In this document: piece by piece, positions 6,453-15,253 of the stretch
How the letters are laid out: each line of letters starts with the position of its first letter
Numbering within the stretch: position 1 is the first letter of the stretch
Assembly: GCA_036307185.1 (NCBI GenBank)
Contig: JAXJYC010000065.1
Coordinates: forward strand, 1-21,185
Direction: 5' to 3'
Origin: SVEL01 sp017381055
GTDB taxonomy: Bacteria > Bacillota > Clostridia > Lachnospirales > Lachnospiraceae
DNA length: 21,185 bases
The notes under the pieces: generated by a model
Seen by the model: only the letters and a program-made list of their open reading frames with translations
What the model was told of the DNA's origin: nothing
Databases searched by the model: none
Made by a program: the position numbers and the translations under genes

Positions 6453-7307
6453 ATGTTTAAGAATGGTGATAAAGTAGGAATTGTTTGCTGCTCTAACGGG
6501 CAAAAACGTACATATGTGGATAAAATAAAATTATTTGAGAATACACTAATAAACATAGGTTTACAACCTGTGTTTAGCGATTATATCTATGAACAAGATA
6601 ATGTTTTTAGTGGTACAGCCAAAGAACGCGCAAGTGTACTTATGGATTTTTATAAGGACGACGAAATAAAGGCTATATTTGATATTTCTGGAGGCGATGT
6701 TGCTAACGGAGTATTACCTTATCTTGACTATGCCATAATTGCAAATAGTTCAAAATTGTTTTGGGGCTATAGCGATTTAACAACCATAATAAATGCCATA
6801 TATGCTAAAACTGGAAAAGTATCGGTTTTATATCAGGTAAGAAATCTCATATATGATTGCAAGGAAGAACAAATAGCCAATTTTGTTAATACTACTATGA
6901 ATGATAGGACTGATTTGTTTGATATCGATTACAGATTTGTTCAGCAAAGAAAAATGCACGGAATAGTAGTTGGTGGCAATATTAGATGTTTTCTTAAGCT
7001 TGCAGGGACAGAATATATGCCAGATTTAGAGGGTAAGATTTTGTTATTAGAAGGTTTTAGTGGTGATGTAGCTAAGATGGAAACATACTTATGCCAGTTA
7101 CAACAAATAGGCGCATTTGATAAGATAGCAGGAATTATATTAGGAACCTTTACAGAAATGGAAAGAGAGAAATATATGCCCGATATAGAGACTCTTGTGA
7201 AAAATATTGTAAGAGATGATGTGCCAATTGCTAAAACAGAAAATATAGGTCACGGCACTGATTCTAAGGCAATTTTAGTTGGACAAGAGTTATGTCTGGA
7301 AGAATAG
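6453..7307 (+). CDS. S66-family serine peptidase (LD-carboxypeptidase / MccF-like)
   Basis: A 284-residue cytosolic protein. The three catalytic residues of the S66 family are in place: Ser107 in GYSDLT, Glu200 in LLLEGFSG, and His267 in NIGHGTDSKA. The N-terminal GDKVGIVCCSNG and ISGGD (about residue 80) match the family fold. Members are either L,D-carboxypeptidases that trim muropeptides or MccF-like enzymes that cleave peptidyl- or aminoacyl-nucleotide antibiotics such as microcin C. At 284 residues it is a little shorter than either (about 300 and 340). The region after the nucleophile lacks the HGP-type motif common in LdcA proteins. Its place behind an ABC-F protein and a GNAT enzyme favours a detoxifying role (inference). 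An AGAGG ribosome site precedes the start. Confidence 0.85.
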   Translation: MFKNGDKVGIVCCSNGQKRTYVDKIKLFENTLINIGLQPVFSDYIYEQDNVFSGTAKERASVLMDFYKDDEIKAIFDISGGDVANGVLPYLDYAIIANSSKLFWGYSDLTTIINAIYAKTGKVSVLYQVRNLIYDCKEEQIANFVNTTMNDRTDLFDIDYRFVQQRKMHGIVVGGNIRCFLKLAGTEYMPDLEGKILLLEGFSGDVAKMETYLCQLQQIGAFDKIAGIILGTFTEMEREKYMPDIETLVKNIVRDDVPIAKTENIGHGTDSKAILVGQELCLEE

Positions 7308-7335
7308 AAAATTGTCTGAATAAATAAAATAATTC

Positions 7336-7364
7336 TGTTAAAATTACTAATATTATGATATAAT
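7336..7364 (+). promoter_or_regulatory. Extended -10 promoter of the GH13 gene
   Basis: TGATATAAT at 7356-7364 is an extended -10 with consensus TATAAT. The -35 is poor (TGTTAA, 7336-7341, 17-bp spacer). The same nine bases recur at 9204-9212 before the kinase gene. No clear terminator separates the S66 stop from this promoter. Confidence 0.6.
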
Positions 7365-7403
7365 TGTATCAGATTATTTCGTAGAAACAGGAGGACATAA
7401 AAT

Positions 7404-9122
7404 ATGGCATGGTATGATGAGGCGGTATTTTATCACATTTATCCCCTTGGTATGACAGGGGCACCAAGATATAATGAGTATGGAGAACCAGTGGAGAGAT
7501 TGAATAAGCTTCTTCCATGGATTTCTCATATAAAAAATATAGGTTGTAATGCAATTTATATTGGACCATTATTTGAATCTGTAGGTCATGGATATGAGAC
7601 AACAGATTATAGAAAGTTGGATAGCAGACTTGGTACTAATGAAACATTAAAGAATTTTGTAAAGGAATGTCACGCGCAGGGCGTTAAGGTGATTTTTGAT
7701 GGTGTATTTAACCATACAGGTCGTGATTTCTTTGCTTTTAAGGATTTAAAAGAGAATAGAGAAAATTCTAGATACAAAGACTGGTATTGTAATGTAAACT
7801 TCTGGGGTAATAATTCATATAATGATGGCTTTGGTTATGAAAACTGGGGTGGTCATGATTTGCTTGTTAAGTTAAATCAGAAGAATCCAGAGGTTATCAA
7901 TTATATTTGCGATGTTATCCGTTTTTGGGTAGATGAGTTTGATGTAGATGGAATTCGTTTGGATGCGGCAGATGTATTAGATTTTGATTTTATGAAGGCA
8001 TTACGTCGTGTGGCTAATGAAGTAAAACCAGAATTCTGGCTTATGGGTGAAGTAATACATGGAGATTATATCCGTTGGGCAAATGCTGATACATTACATT
8101 CTGTAACAAATTATCACCTTCATAAGGCATTATTTTCAGGTTATAATGATCACAATTTCTTTGAAATTGCGCATACAGTAAAGCGTCTTAATGATATGTG
8201 TGGTGGGGTGTTTAAGTTATATAGCTTTGTAGATAATCATGATGTAGAACGTATTATGTCAAAGCTTTCTACACCAAAGGGATTTGCACCGGTACATATA
8301 TTACTTTATACATTACCAGGAATTCCTTCTCTTTATTATGGTTCGGAATTCGGTATAGAAGGCAAAAAGGCTCATGGAGCAGATGCGGATGCGCCACTTC
8401 GTCCAGAGATGAAATACGAAGACTGGACAGCGGCTATGGAAGATAATACATATGTTAAGTTTATCAAAGTGCTTGGAGCTATGCGCCATAAGGTTAAGGC
8501 GTTAAGTTACGGTGATTATAAAGAGCAGAATCTTACAACTAGACAGTATACATTTTCTCGTAGCTATGAAGGAACAACAGTAGTAGTTATGGTTAATAAT
8601 GATGACAATGGATGCACAATGCATGGTGGAGCACCAGATGGCATATATAAGGGTGTATTATCAGGTCGTACGATTAATGTATGTGGCGGTGGTTTTTCAG
8701 CAGAAATTGGTGGTAATTTGGGAGAAATCTGGGTACCAGAGCATATATTAAGTGATGCTGGAATTCTAGAGATAGTAGCAGATATTTCGGAAGAAAAACC
8801 AGTAGTAGTAGAAAATGTAGTTGAGAATAAAGTAGAACCAGTAGTAGAGCCTATGGTAGAGAAGTCTATTATAGAAGAGATTGTAGAAGTAGCAGAAAAG
8901 CAGGATGAGGTTATTGTGGAAGCTAAGGTAGAGAAAGAGTCGTCCGAAAAGAAAGAGTTAGATTTAAATAAGCCTTATGAAGAGATGACTATTGAAGAAC
9001 TCCAGGCATCTATCCTAGCTAAGATGGCAAAAAATGGCCCGGTGACAGAAGATATGAAGAGAACGGTTACTGTAAATACACATCAAGGTTCGCTTTTGAA
9101 TTGGGTTAGAAGTTTTAATTAA
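7404..9122 (+). CDS. Intracellular GH13 alpha-amylase-family enzyme with a C-terminal extension
   Basis: A 572-residue protein. The (beta/alpha)8 barrel shows all GH13 regions: I DGVFNH (about 99-104), II GIRLDAAD with nucleophile D187, III WLMGEVIHGD with acid/base E216, and IV FVDNHD with transition-state stabiliser D280. There is no signal peptide, so it should act on cytoplasmic maltodextrins, glycogen or other alpha-glucans. Subfamily is not certain. A C-terminal beta domain ends near residue 455. A low-complexity Val/Glu/Lys tract follows (about 455-522), then a 50-residue terminal module starting KPYEEMTIEELQ. Neither tail part is needed for GH13 catalysis. GGAGG lies 9 bases before the start. 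It has its own promoter and terminator and appears monocistronic. Confidence 0.88.
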   Translation: MAWYDEAVFYHIYPLGMTGAPRYNEYGEPVERLNKLLPWISHIKNIGCNAIYIGPLFESVGHGYETTDYRKLDSRLGTNETLKNFVKECHAQGVKVIFDGVFNHTGRDFFAFKDLKENRENSRYKDWYCNVNFWGNNSYNDGFGYENWGGHDLLVKLNQKNPEVINYICDVIRFWVDEFDVDGIRLDAADVLDFDFMKALRRVANEVKPEFWLMGEVIHGDYIRWANADTLHSVTNYHLHKALFSGYNDHNFFEIAHTVKRLNDMCGGVFKLYSFVDNHDVERIMSKLSTPKGFAPVHILLYTLPGIPSLYYGSEFGIEGKKAHGADADAPLRPEMKYEDWTAAMEDNTYVKFIKVLGAMRHKVKALSYGDYKEQNLTTRQYTFSRSYEGTTVVVMVNNDDNGCTMHGGAPDGIYKGVLSGRTINVCGGGFSAEIGGNLGEIWVPEHILSDAGILEIVADISEEKPVVVENVVENKVEPVVEPMVEKSIIEEIVEVAEKQDEVIVEAKVEKESSEKKELDLNKPYEEMTIEELQASILAKMAKNGPVTEDMKRTVTVNTHQGSLLNWVRSFN

Positions 9123-9130
9123 ATTATAAA

Positions 9131-9164
9131 GGGATGTGACTTTTTAGTCACATCCCTATTATAA
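9131..9164 (+). terminator. Terminator after the GH13 gene
   Basis: GGGATGTGACT (9131-9141) pairs perfectly with AGTCACATCCC (9146-9156) over a TTTT loop, followed by TATTATAATTTT. The A-rich run before the stem would also allow some activity on the other strand. Confidence 0.85.
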
Positions 9165-9183
9165 TTTTGCTATCTGCTAATAG

Positions 9184-9212
9184 TTTTCAAAAAAACATAT
9201 ATGTGATATAAT
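9184..9212 (+). promoter_or_regulatory. Extended -10 promoter of the phosphorelay operon
   Basis: TGATATAAT at 9204-9212 (TATAAT at 9207-9212) with a weak -35 TTTTCA (9184-9189, 17-bp spacer). Transcription would begin near 9219. That leaves the ATG at 9226 with almost no leader and no ribosome site, while ATG 9259 gets a normal one. This helps decide the start of the kinase. Confidence 0.6.
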
Positions 9213-9258
9213 ACCCTATATTGAAATGTTTGTGATTGCTTTAGAAAAGGAAGATACC

Positions 9259-12200
9259 ATGGAATTATATGAAATTTTAAAATTACTTTTTATATTGGGT
9301 GAGTCAATGACTGCTCTTGTTGTAATGATTTTCTTAACAAGATATATATTTCTTGAACCTGGCTTAGAATCAGGGAAGCAGAAAAAATTTAATTTATGCA
9401 GTGTAGTGATTGTGTTTGTGTCATGTTTGATTGCAGCTAAAGATGTAGCAACTATATTTACTATAATATTAATAGGATTGAATATAGTTATAGCTAGAAA
9501 GAAGCATAAGCTCAGAGGTTTTTTGAAGTTAATACCTATATCAGGATTGTTAAATGGAATAATTATTCCTGTATTAGTTATGCCAGTTCAGCTGTTTAGA
9601 ATGTCAGAAAGAACAGAAGTAATATATTCGCTTATTATGTATAGCTTATTTTATGGTATATTATCTGTATTTTATTTTAGGGGTAAGGATTGGAGAAAGA
9701 ATTTTCAAGAAGAACTTAAATATAGAAAGTTACAGAACTGGGAGAAAGGTTTATTGTGGGCTGTAGGTATATTACTTATGATTTATTCTGCTTCATTAAG
9801 TACAATTCCTGAAATGTCCTCTGAAACATATCATACTTTGGTTTATGAGTTGATGATAAAGAATTATATCGTAACAGGTATTACTTCATTTGCATTATCA
9901 ATTACAGTTATTGTGTTGATTGTGCAAGGCAATAAACGTTCATATTATTATGAAAAAGCATTGACTACTCAGAAGGCAGAGATGGAAAAAGAAAAGGCGG
10001 AGGCGGCTAATAAAGCAAAGTCCACTTTTTTATCAAGTATGTCTCATGAGATTAGAACTCCTATGAATGCTATAGTAGGTATGACAGAGGTGCTTTTAAG
10101 AGGTGAACATTCTAAGGAAACAGTTGAATATCTCAATAATATTAAGGTGTCTGGAGAAGCATTGTTAACTATTATAAATGATATTCTAGATTTTTCTAAG
10201 ATTGAATCTGGCAAGATGGATATTGTGGAGGGAAAATATAATCCAAAGACAATGATTAATGCCCTAAAGATGATATTTGAAAATAGAGCATTAGGTAAGC
10301 CTATAGAGTTGATATATGATGTAGATGAGGATATACCAGTCGTTTTACTTGGTGATGAACATAGGTTAAGACAGATTATTATTAATCTAGTAAATAATGC
10401 TATAAAGTTTACAGATAAAGGATATGTGAAAGTATCTGTAGAATCAAAGGTTATAGATGATGAAAGGGTTGAACTTCTATTTACTGTAGAAGATACTGGT
10501 ATTGGTATAAAGGAAGAAGAATTGCCGAAGCTATTTGGTTCCTTTGAACAGTTGGATGTGAAAAAGAATCATACTAAGGAAGGAACTGGCCTTGGACTTG
10601 CTATTTCAAAACAGTTAGTAGAATTGATGGGTGGCAGTATTGGCATAGAGAGTGAGTACGGAAAAGGTAGCACATTTTATTTTACTGTGCCACAGACTAT
10701 TGTTGCAAACACAATAGACGAATTAGAAGAAAAAGGTCATAACTTTGGAGAATCAGACTCAGAGGGTAAGAGTTTCATTGCTCCGAAGGCACATATTTTG
10801 CTAGTTGATGACAATGAAATGAATAGAAAGGTAGGAATGGCACTTTTAGAACCATTTAAAATGAACATCGATACTGCTACAAATGGTAGAGAAGCCTTGG
10901 ATATGGTTATGAATGATAAATATGATTTGGTATTTATGGACCATATGATGCCTGAAATGGATGGTATAGAGGCAACTAGAGAAATACGTAAGCTTGAGGA
11001 CGAATATTATAAAACATTGCCGATAATAGCACTTACTGCTAATGCTACATCTGAGGCAAGGGAAATGTTTGTAAAAGAGAAAATGAACGATTTTGTGGCA
11101 AAGCCTATTCAGATGGCTGAGATTACAAAATGTATAAAGAAGTGGCTTTCAAATGAATTGATAGAGGAAGTTAGTGATGATGTATCTTTAGAATCTAAAA
11201 CAACTGTGGAATGCACAAAGGAAGAATATCCAGCGATAGAGGGCGTGGATATTTTAGAGGGAATAAAGAATAGTGGTTCAGAAAAGTTGTTTTACGAATT
11301 GTTAGGTGATTTTTATAAGCTTATTGATATGAAGAGTGAAAAGCTTGAAAAATGCCTAGAAGATAACATGATAAAAGACTACACCATAGAGGTGCATGCT
11401 CTTAAGAATACTGCTCGTATGATAGGAGCTATGGAATTATCCAAGTTATCTTATGAATTAGAGATGCTTGGAAAAGCTAATGATGTGGAGAAAATAAAAG
11501 AAAAATCTTCTGAACATATTAAGCTTTATCGAAGCTATAAGGACAAGCTCAAGGAGTATGGAATTAAAAATATAGAGGAAACAAAGACTGTATCTAATGG
11601 TGAAATAAAAGATATATTAATGCGTATTCATGATGCTTTTGATACCTTTGATTTGGATAGTGCAGATGAGGCTATGAAGGAATTGGAAAGCTGCACTCTT
11701 CCTCAAAATATAAAAAATAAGATTAATGAACTTAGTGCATATGTGGCAGATGTGGCTATGGAAGATGTCATGAAGTTGACAAAGGAATTATGTTATGAAA
11801 TAGATCATGAGAAGGACTGTTGCTTACATCCACATATTATGGTAGTTGATGATGATGAAATCAATACTAAAGCAGTAGCTAGTATGCTCGGGGAAACCTT
11901 TAAGGTAATGGCAGCAAATTCGGCAAAGAAGGCATTAAAGATGCTTGAAGAAGAGAGACCGGAGCTTATTTTACTTGATGTTCATATGCCAGAAATAGAT
12001 GGTCATGAGTTTATTAAGATATTAAAGGAAAATGAAAAATATGAAGACATACCAGTAATTTTCCTTACATCTGATGAAGACTTGCAGACAGAAGTTAAAG
12101 GCTTTGGAGAGGGAGCTATCGATTTTATCAGAAAACCTATGAGGAAAGAGGTAGCATTACCAAGAATCCAAAGAATAGTAGAGCTTTCACACCTTCAAAA

Positions 12201-12843
12201 GCATCTTAAGGAGGAAGTTGAAAAACAGACAGAAGTAGCAGAGAAACGTAGAGAAAAGGTTGAAAAATTGTCTGTACAAATGGTTCAGGCACTGGCAAAT
12301 ACCATCGACGCAAAGGACGCATATACAAATGGTCATTCCACAAGAGTTGCGAAATATTCTATGATGATTGCGAAACGTATGGGTTGTGCGGATGAGGAAT
12401 TGGAAAAATTGTATTATGCTGCATTGCTACATGATATAGGAAAGATTGGCGTACCAAGAGAAATTATTAATAAGACATCAAAGCTTACAGATGAAGAATA
12501 CGAGATAATAAAAACTCATCCTGGAATCGGTGCAAACATTTTAAATGAGGTATCAGAGATACCAGACATTGCAATAGGTGCAAGGTGGCATCATGAAAGA
12601 TATGATGGAAAGGGATATCCAGATCGTCTTATGGGAATAGAGATACCAGAGCTTGCAAGAATTATCGGAGTAGCTGATGCCTATGATGCGATGACATCTA
12701 AACGTAGCTATAGAGATGTATTACCGCAAGAGGTGGTAAGTAGTGAATTAATCAAAGGAAAAGGCACACAGTTTGATCCAAAGATTGCTGATGTAATGTT
12801 GCAGCTTATCAAAGAAGATGATACATATACTATGCACGAATAA
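9259..12843 (+). CDS. Membrane hybrid histidine kinase with a complete phosphorelay and HD-GYP output
   Basis: A 1194-residue protein. Order: a hydrophobic N terminus with about seven membrane segments (to about 230), HisKA with H263 (SMSHEIRTP), HATPase_c with N-box (RLRQIIINLVNNAIKF), DTGIGI and GTGLGLAI, and receiver 1 with D561 (FMDHMMP). Then come an HPt domain with H713 (VHALKNTARMIGA), a helical stretch (about 775-850), receiver 2 with D907 (LLDVHMP), a coiled coil, and HD-GYP (about 1010-1194). The HD-GYP domain keeps H1058-D1059 (LLHDIGKIG), H1111-H1112 and YDGKGYP, so c-di-GMP hydrolysis is likely. A His-Asp-His-Asp relay ending in its own phosphodiesterase is thus one polypeptide. 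ATG 9259 is chosen over 9226 because AAAAGGAAG precedes it. A two-receiver protein follows at 18 bp. Confidence 0.88.
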   Translation: MELYEILKLLFILGESMTALVVMIFLTRYIFLEPGLESGKQKKFNLCSVVIVFVSCLIAAKDVATIFTIILIGLNIVIARKKHKLRGFLKLIPISGLLNGIIIPVLVMPVQLFRMSERTEVIYSLIMYSLFYGILSVFYFRGKDWRKNFQEELKYRKLQNWEKGLLWAVGILLMIYSASLSTIPEMSSETYHTLVYELMIKNYIVTGITSFALSITVIVLIVQGNKRSYYYEKALTTQKAEMEKEKAEAANKAKSTFLSSMSHEIRTPMNAIVGMTEVLLRGEHSKETVEYLNNIKVSGEALLTIINDILDFSKIESGKMDIVEGKYNPKTMINALKMIFENRALGKPIELIYDVDEDIPVVLLGDEHRLRQIIINLVNNAIKFTDKGYVKVSVESKVIDDERVELLFTVEDTGIGIKEEELPKLFGSFEQLDVKKNHTKEGTGLGLAISKQLVELMGGSIGIESEYGKGSTFYFTVPQTIVANTIDELEEKGHNFGESDSEGKSFIAPKAHILLVDDNEMNRKVGMALLEPFKMNIDTATNGREALDMVMNDKYDLVFMDHMMPEMDGIEATREIRKLEDEYYKTLPIIALTANATSEAREMFVKEKMNDFVAKPIQMAEITKCIKKWLSNELIEEVSDDVSLESKTTVECTKEEYPAIEGVDILEGIKNSGSEKLFYELLGDFYKLIDMKSEKLEKCLEDNMIKDYTIEVHALKNTARMIGAMELSKLSYELEMLGKANDVEKIKEKSSEHIKLYRSYKDKLKEYGIKNIEETKTVSNGEIKDILMRIHDAFDTFDLDSADEAMKELESCTLPQNIKNKINELSAYVADVAMEDVMKLTKELCYEIDHEKDCCLHPHIMVVDDDEINTKAVASMLGETFKVMAANSAKKALKMLEEERPELILLDVHMPEIDGHEFIKILKENEKYEDIPVIFLTSDEDLQTEVKGFGEGAIDFIRKPMRKEVALPRIQRIVELSHLQKHLKEEVEKQTEVAEKRREKVEKLSVQMVQALANTIDAKDAYTNGHSTRVAKYSMMIAKRMGCADEELEKLYYAALLHDIGKIGVPREIINKTSKLTDEEYEIIKTHPGIGANILNEVSEIPDIAIGARWHHERYDGKGYPDRLMGIEIPELARIIGVADAYDAMTSKRSYRDVLPQEVVSSELIKGKGTQFDPKIADVMLQLIKEDDTYTMHE

Positions 12844-12861
12844 AAATTGAAAGGATAGATT

Positions 12862-13623
12862 ATGCAAAATATATTGATGATTATGGAGACTAGTAGTTTT
12901 CTTGCTAGAAATATTACAGAACAATTAGAGGAGTTAAACTACAACGTAGAATTGGTTGATATGGATATACATCAAATATCCTTAAAAAAGGATAGATATG
13001 AAGCTATATTTTTATATACCGAAAGTGATACAGATGTAAAGGCTAAGGAATTGATTTTTATACGAGATAAAGCAATAGAAGAAAATCTTCCAGTATTTTA
13101 TATTGGTGAAGATGCGGAACATTTACAAAATATAATGCCAGAGTATGTATTAAAAAGTGTATTTAAAAGACCGATAGATGTTAAAGTAACTGCTAAGATA
13201 GTTGATAAATATATAAAAGACTATGGAAAGCAGGTAAAAAAGAAAATATTAGTTGTAGATGATTCAGGAGCTATGCTACGAAATGTTAAGGGATGGTTAC
13301 AAGATAAGTATAATGTAATACTAGCTAATTCAGGTGCTATGGCCATAAAATACCTTGCAACAGACAGACCTGACTTAGTATTGTTAGATTATGAGATGCC
13401 TGTTGTAGATGGAAGACAGGTTTTAGAAATGATTAGAACAGAAATGGATTTTAGAGATGTTCCTGTAATATTCTTAACAAGTAAAAATGACAGAGAGAGT
13501 ATTTTGAAGGTTATGGAATTAAAACCAGAAGGGTACCTTTTAAAAACAATGGAGCCTGAGAAAATTGTTGAAGAAGTAGATAAATTCTTTACGAAACAAA
13601 AGATGAATATGTGCAAAGGATAA
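12862..13623 (+). CDS. Two-receiver response regulator without a DNA-binding domain
   Basis: A 253-residue protein. The first ~120 residues have a receiver-like fold pattern, but the phosphoacceptor position falls in IFLYTESD, with no aspartate at the end of strand 3, so it is a degenerate receiver. The second half (from about residue 128, KKILVVDDSGAML) is a full receiver: the DD pair, Asp in LLDYEMP, Thr in FLTS, Lys in YLLK. There is no output domain, so it works through protein contacts, probably as a further phosphate acceptor or sink for the kinase 18 bp upstream. AAAGGA precedes the start. The broken receiver at 1112-1483 is a close relative, and that fragment's upstream segment resembles the end of this protein's degenerate half. 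Confidence 0.83.
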   Translation: MQNILMIMETSSFLARNITEQLEELNYNVELVDMDIHQISLKKDRYEAIFLYTESDTDVKAKELIFIRDKAIEENLPVFYIGEDAEHLQNIMPEYVLKSVFKRPIDVKVTAKIVDKYIKDYGKQVKKKILVVDDSGAMLRNVKGWLQDKYNVILANSGAMAIKYLATDRPDLVLLDYEMPVVDGRQVLEMIRTEMDFRDVPVIFLTSKNDRESILKVMELKPEGYLLKTMEPEKIVEEVDKFFTKQKMNMCKG

Positions 13624-13667
13624 TTGATAACGAGTAAATAAAAACAAACATAAGGAGAGGATAAACT

Positions 13668-15110
13668 ATGAACGGTTCAAGCTGGGATTTTACATTGGCA
13701 AATTATGATGCTGTATGGGCATTTATGGTGCAGTTTGGTTTATTGCTATTTTTCTTGATGGTGGGAAATATATTGCGACGTAAAGTTAAAATTTTCAGGA
13801 CAGGACAGGTTCCATCTGCTCTTTTAGGTGGAGTGTTGTTATTGGTTGTAAATGTGCTTTCAAAACGATTTGGTGTGGCTTTGGTAAATAATCAGGTAAT
13901 GCAGGTAATTACCTATCATTGTTTAGCAATCGGTTTTGCAGCAATGAGTTTGAAATCAGAGAAGAGTAATCATAAGACAAATCCTATTCAGGTTATGGAA
14001 TATGGTGCGCTTCAAGGTGGCACCTATATGCTACAGGCGTTTGTAGGTTTAGGTATTACAGTGCTTTTGTTTTTATTAACTCGAGGTGGTAAAAAGGTGA
14101 TTTCTTATGTATGTGGTTTAATTACACCATTAGCGTTTGGACAGGGCCCAGGAAATGCACTTAGTTGGGATATAAACTTTACTAATACTCCGGCAGCACA
14201 GTTTGCAGGAAATGGAAGCTTTGGATTATCTCTTGCTTCTATAGGATTTATAGTAGCGTCTGTGTTAGGTGTTGTGTATATTAATATCTATAAAAAACGT
14301 GGAACTCTTTCTATTCGAAGTGGAAAGACGGTTGAGGAAATTGCATATGAGAATCTTTCAATGCGTCCAGAGATTCCTGATAATGAATCGGTAGATAAGT
14401 TTACTTTACAGATGGGGTTTGTTGCCTTGGCTTATGGACTTTCATTTGGATTCATGAGCTTTTTAGGAAGTCTTTCTAATTTTACAAATAGTATTGCATG
14501 GGGCTTTAATTTCTTGTGGGCTTCTCTAGCAGCTATGTTAATCAAGTTTGTGGTAAAACATTTGCATAGAACAGATTTGATGACACGTGAATATATCAAT
14601 GGTTATCAGATGGATAGAATATCAGGTTTTGCATTTGATCTTATGATAGTGGCAGGTGTAACAGCGATTAAGATTGATGACATTAAGAATTATATCATTC
14701 CAATTGTTGTTTTAACTGTTGCAGGAGCGTTGGTTACTTATGTTTATATTCGCAAGGTTGCAAAGGAATGTTTTAAGGGATTTGAACATGAATTCTTTTT
14801 AATGAGTTTTGGAACAATGACAGGAACGGCATCTAACGGTATGATTATGATGAAAGAAATTGATCCAGGTCTTCATACTCCAACATCAAGCTTATATATT
14901 CTCTCTAACTTTCCAGCTATGATTATGATTGCGCCGTTGTTATTTATGTTGGGCTTTGCAAGTAAGTCTTTGACAAATGCACTAATTGCATTAGCTGTAT
15001 TTTTTGTTTTATGGATTGGATATACAGTATATCTATTCCGTAGAAGAATTTTCAGGAAGAAATATGCTAATATGCCAGTTGTTGTATGGGAAGACGAAAA
15101 TAAAAAATAA
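13668..15110 (+). CDS. gltS: Sodium:glutamate symporter, GltS-like (ESS family)
   Basis: A 480-residue polytopic membrane protein with about ten or more hydrophobic segments in two halves. The conserved glycine-rich re-entrant stretches of the family are recognisable: FGQGPGNALSWDINF in the first half and MSFGTMTGTASNGMIMMKEIDP in the second. A charged cytoplasmic loop (about residues 206-240) separates the halves. GltS imports glutamate with sodium. The family call is good, but the substrate is not proven from sequence. It lies 44 bp after the two-receiver gene with AAGGAGAGG as ribosome site and no intervening terminator, so co-transcription with the phosphorelay is likely. Its stop is followed within 3 bases by the aro promoter. 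Confidence 0.75.
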   Translation: MNGSSWDFTLANYDAVWAFMVQFGLLLFFLMVGNILRRKVKIFRTGQVPSALLGGVLLLVVNVLSKRFGVALVNNQVMQVITYHCLAIGFAAMSLKSEKSNHKTNPIQVMEYGALQGGTYMLQAFVGLGITVLLFLLTRGGKKVISYVCGLITPLAFGQGPGNALSWDINFTNTPAAQFAGNGSFGLSLASIGFIVASVLGVVYINIYKKRGTLSIRSGKTVEEIAYENLSMRPEIPDNESVDKFTLQMGFVALAYGLSFGFMSFLGSLSNFTNSIAWGFNFLWASLAAMLIKFVVKHLHRTDLMTREYINGYQMDRISGFAFDLMIVAGVTAIKIDDIKNYIIPIVVLTVAGALVTYVYIRKVAKECFKGFEHEFFLMSFGTMTGTASNGMIMMKEIDPGLHTPTSSLYILSNFPAMIMIAPLLFMLGFASKSLTNALIALAVFFVLWIGYTVYLFRRRIFRKKYANMPVVVWEDENKK

Positions 15111-15113
15111 ATA

Positions 15114-15142
15114 TTGACATTAACGCTTTAAAGTGATATATT
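15114..15142 (+). promoter_or_regulatory. Strong sigma-A promoter of the aro leader
   Basis: TTGACA at 15114-15119, a 17-bp spacer, TATATT at 15137-15142, with an extended -10 TG at 15134-15135. Transcription would start near 15149, 30 bases before the leader peptide. This is the best promoter match in the window, as expected for an operon regulated afterwards by attenuation. Confidence 0.85.
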
Positions 15143-15178
15143 TCAAAATAACAAATCACGAAGGAGGCAGTTATTATT

Positions 15179-15253
15179 ATGAATAAATATTTTAATTTTT
15201 ATTACTTTTATTTTAACAAGGGCTGCCCGTCTTTAGTGATATCCAATGTTTAG
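15179..15253 (+). CDS. Phe/Tyr-rich leader peptide of the aromatic amino acid operon
   Basis: A 24-residue peptide beginning MNKYFNFYYFYF. Four Phe and four Tyr fall within codons 4-12, and there is no Trp. AAGGAGG (15161-15167) lies 11 bases upstream. The last codons overlap the antiterminator 5' arm (15220-15230, codons for K-G-C-P). A ribosome stalled on the aromatic codons leaves that arm free, and a moving one covers it. The peptide has no other apparent function. Its composition matches the products of the operon that follows, whose genes feed Phe and Tyr. Confidence 0.9.
   Translation: MNKYFNFYYFYFNKGCPSLVISNV

Noticed and set aside
9226..9258. Upstream ATG for the large hybrid kinase
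   Set aside because: It has no ribosome site and lies about 7 bases after the predicted transcription start. ATG 9259 has AAAAGGAAG in front.
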